Shown here: in pieces, positions 51,873-60,621 of the stretch | Position numbering within the stretch: the stretch's first letter is position 1 | Layout: each line of letters starts with the position of its first letter | Assembly: GCA_017549145.1 (NCBI GenBank) | Contig: JAFYVM010000066.1 | Span: 1 to 64,000, forward strand | Origin: Bacteroidales bacterium | GTDB lineage: Bacteria > Bacteroidota > Bacteroidia > Bacteroidales > UBA932 | Direction: 5' to 3' | Length of the DNA: 64,000 nt | Translations under genes and position numbers: made by a program | Notes under the pieces: model-generated | Told to the model about the DNA's origin: nothing | Database searches by the model: none | Seen by the model: only the letters and a program-made list of their open reading frames with translations

Positions 51873-53522
51873 TTAAAGTCCCCAGTCAGATGCTGAGTAG
51901 CTGCTCTTTGGTGCCTGAGGCACGTTAGGGAAGTAGGTGAATCCTGTAATCTTCTCGAGATCGCTGACGCTCATCAAATCCTTCTCGCTCACGGATACTC
52001 CCTTTGGAGTCTTATGGCTTCTTACAAATGCTGCGCACTTGATCTCTGAAGCTGTACAATCCTTAAGTGCTTTACCGCTGGAACCCTTCTTAGTTCTCAT
52101 CAAGATGTAGTAGAACATTGTAGGACGTGATACATCGCTTCTGCCACCGTATGAGATTGTTGCAGGTGAATCAGTGTATCCTCTTCTGTCAGTATATTTC
52201 TCGAAATATGCGCCGATAACAACGTAAAGTGTGTCAGAGCAAACCTGTCCGTCAACCCAGTCCTCAAGTGTGTTCCATCCTCCGCCACCGGTGTTGAATG
52301 TATCTGTGTATTGAGGAGCAATATTAGTATAATAGAATACCTGTTTGTTTGTTGCTGAAGAGGAGAGACGCTCTGCTGAACCTAGCATGTGCCCCTTGTT
52401 GCAGCCGCCTCCTGTGCTCTTTGAATTGTACTGAATGTCAGAAGGAATCGACGGGTCTTTTGCATAGGCGTCTGTTCTGCTGGCGCCGCTTTGATACATC
52501 GTATGTCTTGGTGCTGCAACCCATACTGGTACATGATGCTTGGCGCTGAAACAAACGGTATAGTTACGCGCAGTCTTTCCGCCAGGACCTTTCTCTCCAC
52601 CTGCACACATATGGTGTGCATAGTATAGGTTCTGGTCGTTATTGTCAATCATATATGAACCTGACTGGGAATAGCTGATAACCGGAAGCTCATACCAACC
52701 ATACTTTCCGCTCTGTCCAGGAACTGGCGTCGGAATATCACCATCATTCTCACCGTTGTCTCCTCCAGTGTCGCCTCCATTGTCTCCGCTATCGCTGTTG
52801 CCTTCGTCATCGTTGCCTCCGCCGGCGTTTCCACTATTTCCACCGCCCGTAGTGCTACCTGTTGAAATGCCTCTGCGATAGATGGTAAGCTCTTTCTGAC
52901 TTCCTGTATAGCAGCGGAAAATGTTAGCACTTGCATTCCACTGAAGTCTATAGTTGCTGCGGCCAAGATTTGTAATCCATACGCTTCCTCCGTCTTTGTA
53001 AGAGAATGTCCAACGGTATGCATCACTAGATGGAGTTGTAGTGGTCATGTTAACGGAGTTCTTGGCGCTTTCGAGACCGATATATCCAATTCCACTGACA
53101 TTGATTGTATATCCATTTCCGGACTTCTCCACTACAGCCTTGTATTGGTCTCCATCGTTGGAATGGATGCCTTGTGATGTGAGCTTGGAACCAATCTCCA
53201 CCCCATAACCTTTTGTGTCGCTATATGAACTAAGGACGAGTACGGAACTTCCTGATGTGTAGGTGATTATGTAATCACCGCTCCAGTCGCTGAAGCTCTG
53301 AGCTACTTTTACGTAATATGACTCCTGTGGTTCCTCATTGTCACCAGGTTCCTCATTGTCACCAGGTTCCTCATTGTCACCAGGCTCTTCTCCTTCAGGA
53401 TTGTTCTCTCCCGGATCCGTATTCTCTACGTCTGGCTTCTGAGTGTCATTCGGGAGTTGCACAGGTTGGCATCCGAAGAGGATGATTGCCAGTATTATTG
53501 TGAATATTTTAAGTGCTCTCAT
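51873..53522 (-). CDS. DNA/RNA non-specific endonuclease lipoprotein
   Basis: The 549-residue lipoprotein (Cys18 in ILFGCQPV) has an acidic linker with three exact EPGDNE repeats, a beta-rich domain at about 70-215, a Gly/Asp/Asn-rich linker (222-265) and a C-terminal NUC domain. The usual DRGH motif is NKGH at 375-378, keeping the catalytic His378; the metal-binding Asn is likely N410 in TDTFNTGGGGW, followed by NTLEDWV. The enzyme should cut extracellular DNA or RNA at the cell surface. The clostripain-type protease is 3 bases upstream, so the two form a secreted hydrolase pair. Confidence 0.88.
   Translation of the reverse strand: MRALKIFTIILAIILFGCQPVQLPNDTQKPDVENTDPGENNPEGEEPGDNEEPGDNEEPGDNEEPQESYYVKVAQSFSDWSGDYIITYTSGSSVLVLSSYSDTKGYGVEIGSKLTSQGIHSNDGDQYKAVVEKSGNGYTINVSGIGYIGLESAKNSVNMTTTTPSSDAYRWTFSYKDGGSVWITNLGRSNYRLQWNASANIFRCYTGSQKELTIYRRGISTGSTTGGGNSGNAGGGNDDEGNSDSGDNGGDTGGDNGENDGDIPTPVPGQSGKYGWYELPVISYSQSGSYMIDNNDQNLYYAHHMCAGGEKGPGGKTARNYTVCFSAKHHVPVWVAAPRHTMYQSGASRTDAYAKDPSIPSDIQYNSKSTGGGCNKGHMLGSAERLSSSATNKQVFYYTNIAPQYTDTFNTGGGGWNTLEDWVDGQVCSDTLYVVIGAYFEKYTDRRGYTDSPATISYGGRSDVSRPTMFYYILMRTKKGSSGKALKDCTASEIKCAAFVRSHKTPKGVSVSEKDLMSVSDLEKITGFTYFPNVPQAPKSSYSASDWGL
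53329..53382. repeat. 18-bp tandem repeat, three copies, inside the endonuclease gene
   Basis: GGTTCCTCATTGTCACCA occurs three times in a row at 53329, 53347 and 53365, coding for the EPGDNE repeats of the linker. Exact identity suggests recent slippage and possible length variation between strains. Confidence 0.9.
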
Positions 53523-53525
53523 ATC

Positions 53526-54884
53526 TTATTCCACAATGTGAGTCGTGTTATTCCACTCAAGTGTCTTATAGAAGTCATTCAGGATATATCTGTCAGGATC
53601 CTGCAGGTACATGCTAAGTCCGCTATGAGTCCTGATATCAAATGCATTAAGGAATGTTGGTGTTGCATATTTGCATATGATGCAATCAGCCAAGGCCTCT
53701 CGTAGCTTGCCCATGGTTTCTGCGCTTGCTCCGGATTCCTGCAATATGCTTTCAACATCATAGAACAATCCATGATTCTTAGAATATTTTGGCTGGAAAT
53801 AGCCCTGTACGTTCTGCCTGTTTTTTGAGTTAGTGGACAAAGCCTTGATTGCCTCAGAATTGTCAGCTATAATTTGAGCCAGCTTATCGAGTTTACGACA
53901 ATCAACGACAGAGATCGTAGCAGAGCGCATTATCGATGAAGACTGGTCCTTATACATGTTGAAGTAGTCTTCCGCACATCTGGTGAGGTCTATGCTGTCT
54001 TCAGAGAATAAGATGGACAAGAGTGTACTGTAATCCATTCCGTTTGATAGAATCTCTGTCTGTGAGAAGCACATCATGTCGCATTTATTCCTCAATTCAT
54101 ATGCAACTTCAACACATCCCATAAAGCAGGCATCGAACAGAATGTAGTCCAGATGCATAGGAATCGCATCTGCAAGGTCTGCGATCTCTATCTCTATCGA
54201 GCGGGCTGCGCTTCCGTTGTAATGGCTTCCAATGCTTTTAAGAAGAGGCCTCTCTTCATGATATTTCGAAGGCCCATCATATGGGAATGAGTTGTTCAGA
54301 CCGAAAATGCTGCCGCTGGTTTTATCTGGCGGAGAGTAGCAGTATCCCTGCGGCGCCCATCCGGTGCCGTGAGAAGACATGAGCATTCCATAGCTTTGGG
54401 CCGGGAAACGCTCTTTTGCAATGGTGAGGACGTCGTTGACTACAGCCTTGCGTGCGGCTACAGTCGTGTCTGCATATACTTTAAGAGTGTCTCTGATAAT
54501 CTCCTCTCCGTTTGCATAGATGTGAGTCAGAACTGGTGATGAGGGGATAGAATAGTTATATCCATTTGCTGTGTTTTGGCTTAGGACCAAAAGTACATTC
54601 TCATCAGCTCCATATCCCGGCACATTTTCAGTAATCATGTCTTCGATATCTTCCTTCAGGTCGTATGAAAGATTGTTATAACCGAAAGAGAATGCTATAA
54701 AAACTCGACGTCTGTTTGGTGTGTCAGCCAGTGTTGCATTCTCGGGACGAGTTATTTCGGGGTAACCTGAATTGATTCTGAAGTCATCTTCGTATGGGTC
54801 AGAACAGGCTGCAAATGCTATTAGGACTGCAGCCAGAGCTAAAATACGGAGTGATGCATTATGTAGAGTGTTCAATATTGTCAT
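53526..54884 (-). CDS. clostripain-family (C11) cysteine protease lipoprotein
   Basis: The 452-residue lipoprotein (Cys27 in IAFAACSDP) has the C11 dyad: His172 in MSSHGTGWAP and Cys253 in LFDACFMGCVEVAYEL. Clostripain-type enzymes cleave after Arg or Lys and are often activated by self-cleavage; Bacteroidales use them as surface or secreted proteases. The start at 54884 was chosen because the two longer in-frame ATGs, at 54908 and 54899, lie within or at the end of the promoter region. Confidence 0.9.
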   Translation of the reverse strand: MTILNTLHNASLRILALAAVLIAFAACSDPYEDDFRINSGYPEITRPENATLADTPNRRRVFIAFSFGYNNLSYDLKEDIEDMITENVPGYGADENVLLVLSQNTANGYNYSIPSSPVLTHIYANGEEIIRDTLKVYADTTVAARKAVVNDVLTIAKERFPAQSYGMLMSSHGTGWAPQGYCYSPPDKTSGSIFGLNNSFPYDGPSKYHEERPLLKSIGSHYNGSAARSIEIEIADLADAIPMHLDYILFDACFMGCVEVAYELRNKCDMMCFSQTEILSNGMDYSTLLSILFSEDSIDLTRCAEDYFNMYKDQSSSIMRSATISVVDCRKLDKLAQIIADNSEAIKALSTNSKNRQNVQGYFQPKYSKNHGLFYDVESILQESGASAETMGKLREALADCIICKYATPTFLNAFDIRTHSGLSMYLQDPDRYILNDFYKTLEWNNTTHIVE

Positions 54885-54905
54885 TTTAGGTAAAATCATA
54901 GCCGG

Positions 54906-54913
54906 CAAATATA
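54906..54913 (-). promoter_or_regulatory. -7 promoter box for the clostripain-endonuclease pair
   Basis: On the minus strand it reads TATATTTG, 21 bases before the ATG at 54884. No -33 box was found. Confidence 0.5.
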
Positions 54914-55104
54914 ATGAAAATTCTGCATTATGTCACCTCATAGTTTGAGATTTACCCAATAAAAAGTATGTGTCAAAGTATCTGGAGCCCTTGCGGACTT
55001 GAGGTCTGTCATCCTTTATTCTGAATAAAATTTCGGATTGTAAGACTAATTGATCGCCGAACTCTAAAATACTTGAAATTAAATAGGAATTTCCTCGGAA
55101 AAAT

Positions 55105-55144
55105 AGTTTTTTGTTAGTAGATTTGTTTGTTTAATTAAAAAACT
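55105..55144. promoter_or_regulatory. glp operon promoter region with inverted repeat
   Basis: A -7 box TAGATTTG lies at 55118-55125, 24 bases before the glpA start. It is flanked by an 8-bp inverted repeat, AGTTTTTT at 55105-55112 and AAAAAACT at 55137-55144. The repeat could be an operator for a repressor, or chance in an AT-rich leader. The rest of the gap 54914-55104 shows nothing I can name. Confidence 0.4.
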
Positions 55145-55149
55145 CTAAC

Positions 55150-56763
55150 ATGTTCAAAGAGTACGATGTAATTATCATTGGAGGCGGTATCACCGGAGCA
55201 GGTACAGCAAGAGACTGTGCTATGCGAGGTCTCAAGACGCTTCTTATTGAAAGACACGACCTTACAGCTGGTGCAACCGGTCGTAATCATGGTCTTTTGC
55301 ATAGTGGAGCCCGTTATGCTGTGACTGACCAGGAGTCTGCAGAAGAGTGTATCCGTGAAAATATGACGCTACGTAAGATCGCGCGTCATTGCGTGGAGGA
55401 AACTGATGGTCTTTTCATCACGCTTCCTGAGGATGATCTTAAGTTTCAGGATACTTTCATTCAGTCGTGTCTTAAAGCAGGTATCCGTGCTGAGGCTATT
55501 GACCCTGCTGAGGCTATCAGACTTGAGCCTTCTGTAAACAAAGCTTTAACTGGTGCTGTAAGAGTACCTGATGGAGCTGTCGATCCTTTCCGTCTTACTG
55601 TGGCTAACGTGTTTGATGCTCAGCTACATGGTGCGGAGGTTCTTACATACCATGAGGTAGTCTCCATTCTCAAAGAAGGCTATAGGGTAGTGGGAGTTGA
55701 AGTGATCGATAATCAGAGCAAGGAGAAGAAGACATTGCGCAGCCGTCTTGTGATCAATGCCGGTGGTATCTGGGGACATGCAATTGCGGAGATGGCAGGT
55801 GCAACTGTCAATATGTTCCCTGCAAAAGGTGCTCTCCTTATCTTTGGACATAGAGTGAACAATATGGTCATCAATCGTTGCCGTAAGCCAGCTGATGCTG
55901 ATATCCTCGTACCTGGAGATACAATCTGTCTTATCGGAACTACATCAAGTCGTCTGCCTTATGACCAGATTGATGATATGAAGGTTACCCCGGATGAGGT
56001 TGACCTTCTTTTGAGGGAGGGTGCAAAGCTTGCGCCTGAACTCGCTGACACACGTATTCTCAGAGCATATGCTGGTGTCCGTCCTCTTGTTGCGGCAGAT
56101 AACGACCCTTCAGGACGAAGCATCAGCCGCGGTATCGTCTGTCTTGATCATGAAACACGTGACGGAATTCCTGGATTCATCACAATCACGGGAGGTAAGC
56201 TGATGACTTACCGTCTCATGGCAGAGTGGGCAACAGATCTTGCATGCAAGAAACTCGGTGTTGATAAGAAATGTCAGACTGCAGAAATCTGCCTTCCTGG
56301 TTCAGAAGAAACCAAGACTGAAAAGAAATCATCTTCACAGCATGTATGGCTCGGTGAGAAAGCGGCTCAAGGCCGTCATGGTTCAAGAAGTACTAACATT
56401 GTTGTAAACGATGAGAACGATGCCTCGCTCGTTTGTGAGTGTGAGGGTGTATCTGTGGCTGAGGTTAATTACGCGATTGAGACTCTTGGAGCAAAGAATA
56501 TCATCAATCTTCGTCGTCGTACACGTCTTGGAATGGGAACATGTCAGGGTGAGCTTTGTGCGTGCCGTGCATCAGGACTTCTTTCCAAGGCCAACGGTTG
56601 CGCCAAGAAGAGTGCTGAAGATCTTGCTTCGTTCATGAATGAAAGATGGAAGGGAATGTTCCCTGTTGCATGGGGAGAGACTCTCGCTGAGGCTCAGTTT
56701 ACTGCATGGATTTATGAAGGGGTCTGCGGACTTGATGCGTTTGACAAGAAAGAGGAGGCTTAG
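55150..56763 (+). CDS. glpA: anaerobic glycerol-3-phosphate dehydrogenase, subunit A
   Basis: GlpA oxidises sn-glycerol-3-phosphate to dihydroxyacetone phosphate with FAD. The 537-residue protein has the FAD loop GGGITGAG (11-18), the LIERHDLTAGATGRNHGLL segment, and a C-terminal BFD-like iron-sulphur domain with the cysteines of CECEGVS and GTCQGELCAC. It is the first gene of glpABCT, with glpB starting 4 bases later. Electrons pass through GlpB and the iron-sulphur protein GlpC to menaquinone. Confidence 0.96.
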   Translation: MFKEYDVIIIGGGITGAGTARDCAMRGLKTLLIERHDLTAGATGRNHGLLHSGARYAVTDQESAEECIRENMTLRKIARHCVEETDGLFITLPEDDLKFQDTFIQSCLKAGIRAEAIDPAEAIRLEPSVNKALTGAVRVPDGAVDPFRLTVANVFDAQLHGAEVLTYHEVVSILKEGYRVVGVEVIDNQSKEKKTLRSRLVINAGGIWGHAIAEMAGATVNMFPAKGALLIFGHRVNNMVINRCRKPADADILVPGDTICLIGTTSSRLPYDQIDDMKVTPDEVDLLLREGAKLAPELADTRILRAYAGVRPLVAADNDPSGRSISRGIVCLDHETRDGIPGFITITGGKLMTYRLMAEWATDLACKKLGVDKKCQTAEICLPGSEETKTEKKSSSQHVWLGEKAAQGRHGSRSTNIVVNDENDASLVCECEGVSVAEVNYAIETLGAKNIINLRRRTRLGMGTCQGELCACRASGLLSKANGCAKKSAEDLASFMNERWKGMFPVAWGETLAEAQFTAWIYEGVCGLDAFDKKEEA

Positions 56764-56766
56764 AAT

Positions 56767-57996
56767 ATGAAATTTGATACTATTATAATCGGCGGTGGCC
56801 TCAGCGGTCTCGTGGCAGGTATTGATCTTTCACGAAAAGGACAGAAATGTCTTATCGTGTCATCAGGTCAGAGTGCCTTGCATTTTTTCTCGGGTTCGTT
56901 CGAACTCTGTTCACTTGCAGATAATCCGTATGAGGGAATCGCAACTCTTGGAGCAGAACACCCTTATTCAAAGATCGGTGCAGAGAGTATCGCAGACCTC
57001 TCAGCGAAGGTAAAGCCTCTTTTCAAAGAGGTTGGAATTACTCTTAAGGGTGTTAAGGATGCAAATCACTGGAGAATTACTCCTATGGGTGTGCTCAAGA
57101 GAGCTTGGCTTACAATGGATGAGTATGGAACTGTTCCCGCTGACGGCGTGATGCCTTGGAAGAAGGTTGCAGTCCTTAATATTGACGGCTTCCTTGATTT
57201 TCATACAAGTTATATTGCTGCTGGCCTTGAAGCAAAAGGTGTAGAGTGTTCTGTACATGCGATTTCGATGCCTGAGTTGGAAAGACTTCGCATGAATCCT
57301 ACAGAGATGCGTTCTACCAATATTGCTAAGACTCTCACGGGAGACCTTATCGGTGCGCTTGCGGCTCGTATCAACGAATATGCGCATGATGTGGATGCAG
57401 TGCTCATGCCTGCAGTCGTAGGTCTTACAAGCAGTACCGATGTAGTAAAGCTTAAGGAAAAGGTTGATCGTCCGCTTCATTTCATTGCAACACTACCTCC
57501 ATCTGTACCTGGTATCAGAATACAGATGATGCTCAAGAAACACTTCCAGAAACTCGGTGGTGTATACATGCTTGGAGACTCTGTCGTAAGTGGAGAGTTC
57601 GAAGGTGGAAAACTCAAGAGCATCAAGACCAACAATCATGGAGATACGGAGTTCAAGGCTGATAATTTCATCCTTGCTTCCGGAAGTTTCTTCAGCAAGG
57701 GTCTTGCTTCTGACATTGATGGTGTATATGAGCCAATCTTCGGCTTGGATGTGGATAGCCTTGACGTGCGTTCCGAGTGGTATGAGAGAAATCTTTTCGA
57801 TGCTCAGCCATATATGAGCTTTGGTGTTGCAACAGACAACGAGTTCCATGTCAAGAAGAACGGTGAGCGTATAGAGAATGTATATGCAACAGGTTCAGTA
57901 CTCAGCGGTTTCCATCCGATGAAGCAGGGATGTGGCGCAGGTGTGTCCATCCTTTCAGCACTTTATGTTTCTTCTCTTTTGAAAACGATAAGGTAA
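56767..57996 (+). CDS. glpB: anaerobic glycerol-3-phosphate dehydrogenase, subunit B
   Basis: The 409-residue flavoprotein has the dinucleotide motif IIGGGLSGLVAG near the start and the GlpB-typical SSGQSALHFFSGSFELCS region. The C-terminus carries the FAD motif VYATGSVLSGFHPMKQGCGAG. It forms the soluble core with GlpA, and its position between glpA and glpC is the classical order. Confidence 0.95.
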   Translation: MKFDTIIIGGGLSGLVAGIDLSRKGQKCLIVSSGQSALHFFSGSFELCSLADNPYEGIATLGAEHPYSKIGAESIADLSAKVKPLFKEVGITLKGVKDANHWRITPMGVLKRAWLTMDEYGTVPADGVMPWKKVAVLNIDGFLDFHTSYIAAGLEAKGVECSVHAISMPELERLRMNPTEMRSTNIAKTLTGDLIGALAARINEYAHDVDAVLMPAVVGLTSSTDVVKLKEKVDRPLHFIATLPPSVPGIRIQMMLKKHFQKLGGVYMLGDSVVSGEFEGGKLKSIKTNNHGDTEFKADNFILASGSFFSKGLASDIDGVYEPIFGLDVDSLDVRSEWYERNLFDAQPYMSFGVATDNEFHVKKNGERIENVYATGSVLSGFHPMKQGCGAGVSILSALYVSSLLKTIR

Positions 57997-58002
57997 GATA
58001 TT

Positions 58003-59241
58003 ATGTCAAAGAATAAGATAGATACAAGTTTCGAGCAGTGCATGAAATGTACTGTATGTACAGTATATTGTCCTGTCGTTGCAGTAAATCCAGATTATCC
58101 AGGCCCTAAGCAGGCCGGACCTGATGGAGAAAGATACCGTCTTAAGAATCCTCTTTTCTATGACGAGACCCTCGACCTTTGTCTTAACTGTAAGAGATGT
58201 GAGGTGGCGTGTCCTTCAAATGTGAAGATTGGAGACATCATCCAGTCAGCTCGTCTGAAGTATGGTACACATAAGCCTAAACTTCGTGACTATATCCTTG
58301 CAAACACAGATGTCATGGGTTCACTTGCCACTACAATGGCACCTGTTGTGAACTTTACGCTTGGACTTAAGCCTGTGAAGTCTGTAATGGATGCTGTCCT
58401 TGCAGTGGATCACCATCGTACCTTCCCTAAATATGCAGGTCAGAAGTTCGAGACATGGTTCAAGAGACATGCATTGAAGAAGCAGGATACCTATAATAAT
58501 AAGGTAAGTTATTTCCACGGATGTTATGCTAACTACAATCATCCTAAGCTTGCGAAGGATTTTGTGAAGATCATGAACGCCATCGGTTATGGAGTAAACC
58601 TTCTTGAAAAAGAAAAATGCTGCGGTGTTGCCCTTATTTCCAATGGTTTCAAAGATCAGGCACAGAAGCAGGCAGAACTTAATCTTTCAAGCATCCGTAA
58701 GGCTGTTGCCAGGGGAGAGAAGGTTCTTACTACCAGCTCGACATGTACATTTACAATGCGTGATGAGTACGAGCACATCCTCGGTCTTGATAATGCTGAC
58801 GTACGTGATAGCATCAACCTCGCTACCAAGTTCATCTATGAGCTTGTGGATGCAGGCGAGATTGTCCTCAAATTCAAAGAAGATTATGTTAAGCGTATAG
58901 CTTATCACACTCCTTGTCACATGGAGAAACTCGGATGGGCACTTTATTCTACATCATTGGTCAGAATGATTCCAGGAGTAAACTTCATGATGCTTGATTC
59001 CCAGTGCTGCGGTATTGCAGGTACATACGGATTCAAGAAGGAGCATTACCAGGACTCACAGAAGATCGGCGAAGGTCTCTTCAAGCAGATTATAGATAGC
59101 CAGCTTGATATGGTGGCTACTGACTGCGAGACATGTAAGTGGCAGATCGAGATGAGTACAGGTGTACCAGTAGAAAATCCTATATCAATAATTGCCGATG
59201 CACTTGATGTGGAGGCGACAGTTAAAGCTAACCAAAAATAA
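58003..59241 (+). CDS. glpC: anaerobic glycerol-3-phosphate dehydrogenase, subunit C
   Basis: GlpC carries electrons from GlpAB to the quinone pool. The 412-residue protein has two 4Fe-4S ferredoxin clusters (C13, C16, C19, C23 and C60, C63, C66, C70) and two cysteine-rich CCG domains (CCGVALISNG and CCGIAGTYG). Its stop overlaps the glpT start by one base. Confidence 0.96.
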   Translation: MSKNKIDTSFEQCMKCTVCTVYCPVVAVNPDYPGPKQAGPDGERYRLKNPLFYDETLDLCLNCKRCEVACPSNVKIGDIIQSARLKYGTHKPKLRDYILANTDVMGSLATTMAPVVNFTLGLKPVKSVMDAVLAVDHHRTFPKYAGQKFETWFKRHALKKQDTYNNKVSYFHGCYANYNHPKLAKDFVKIMNAIGYGVNLLEKEKCCGVALISNGFKDQAQKQAELNLSSIRKAVARGEKVLTTSSTCTFTMRDEYEHILGLDNADVRDSINLATKFIYELVDAGEIVLKFKEDYVKRIAYHTPCHMEKLGWALYSTSLVRMIPGVNFMMLDSQCCGIAGTYGFKKEHYQDSQKIGEGLFKQIIDSQLDMVATDCETCKWQIEMSTGVPVENPISIIADALDVEATVKANQK

Positions 59242-60617
59242 TGAGTAGATTTTTTGACCCTCCTCAGGCAAAGCCGCTAATTGCCAAGGAGAAAATTGAC
59301 AAGGTGTTTAAGTCTATGAGATTCAAGGTCTTCATGGGCTCGTTCCTTGGATATGCGGCCTATTATCTTGTGCGAAAGAATCTATCTTTGGCATCAGCTG
59401 ATATGATTGCAGAAGGACTTATCGATAAGCAAGGTGTGGGTATTGCCGCATCTGCAGTGTCGATTGCCTATGCATTCAGTAAATTCATCATGGGAACTCT
59501 CTCTGACCGTTCTGATGCAAGAAAGTTCCTCTCGATCGGTCTTGTAATCGCATCGTTGGTGATGATGTCAGTAGGTTTCCTCCCATTTTCGGCGACCAAC
59601 ATGGCTTTCAATGTGGCGATGTTGTTCGTTATCATGCTCTTTGTGGGTGTGTTGTCAGGAATGGGCTGGCCTCCATGCGGACGTATCATGGCATACTGGT
59701 TCTCAAACAATGAGCGAAGCTTCAAGATGTCACTTTGGAACACATCACACACAATTGGCGCAGGTACCCTTGGTATCATTGCCATCTTTGGTGTGACAAT
59801 GTTTGCAGATATGGGCATTTCACAGGCATGGAGAGCAAACTTTATCGTTCCTTCTGTATTCGCCCTTGCGATTGCACTCTTCTGCTGGTGGGCTCTTCGT
59901 GACACTCCGGAGTCTTGCGGACTTCCTTCTGTTGCAGATTGGAGAAATGACCATTCAGGCGTGAAGACAAAGGAGAAGGTAGGCGAGAAGGTGCCTTTCA
60001 AGACACAGCTCTTCGACTATGTACTCAAGAACAAGTGGATCTGGATGATTGCCCTTGCAAACGCTTTTGTATATATGGTACGCTACGGTATCGGTGACTG
60101 GTGTCCTACATATCTCCAGGAGACTGGTATCATGACCGGACAGGAGTGTAAGATGGCATTCTCGATTCACAACTACGTAGGTGCTGTGGGTACTATCGTT
60201 TGCGGATGGATCTCAGCTAAGTTCTTCAAGGGAAAATGTGCTCCTCCAAACATCATCTTCATGGGTCTCGTCCTCATCGGATGTCTTATGTACTGGCAGG
60301 TCCCTGCACTCGCAGCCATGACAGGTATCGATGCAAAGGTTTGGGTTTATGTAGCCCTTATCCTTATCGGATTCTGCATCTATGGTCCTGTAGCCCTTGT
60401 CAGCATCCAGGCTCTTAACCTCGTTCCAAAGAATGCTGCAGGTACAGCAGCTGGTTTCGTAGGTCTTTCAGGATACCTTATCGGTGACTCGCTTCTTTCT
60501 AAGATTATCGTGGGAGGTATTGCTGATAAGAGCTGGGACGTCGCTAACTTTACAATGGTCATCGGTGCTGTGATCGGTATCGTTCTTTGCGCGTTGACAC
60601 TCAAATCAGAGAAATAG
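59241..60617 (+). CDS. glpT: glycerol-3-phosphate:phosphate antiporter
   Basis: The 458-residue protein has twelve hydrophobic segments and organophosphate:phosphate antiporter features: the YLVRKNLSLASADMI N-terminal helix, the MFS motif SDRSDARKF after helix 2, and GMGWPPCGRIMAYWF in helix 5. It imports glycerol-3-phosphate in exchange for phosphate. Together with glpABC it needs no glycerol kinase, and none is present here. Confidence 0.95.
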   Translation: MSRFFDPPQAKPLIAKEKIDKVFKSMRFKVFMGSFLGYAAYYLVRKNLSLASADMIAEGLIDKQGVGIAASAVSIAYAFSKFIMGTLSDRSDARKFLSIGLVIASLVMMSVGFLPFSATNMAFNVAMLFVIMLFVGVLSGMGWPPCGRIMAYWFSNNERSFKMSLWNTSHTIGAGTLGIIAIFGVTMFADMGISQAWRANFIVPSVFALAIALFCWWALRDTPESCGLPSVADWRNDHSGVKTKEKVGEKVPFKTQLFDYVLKNKWIWMIALANAFVYMVRYGIGDWCPTYLQETGIMTGQECKMAFSIHNYVGAVGTIVCGWISAKFFKGKCAPPNIIFMGLVLIGCLMYWQVPALAAMTGIDAKVWVYVALILIGFCIYGPVALVSIQALNLVPKNAAGTAAGFVGLSGYLIGDSLLSKIIVGGIADKSWDVANFTMVIGAVIGIVLCALTLKSEK

Positions 60618-60621
60618 GATT

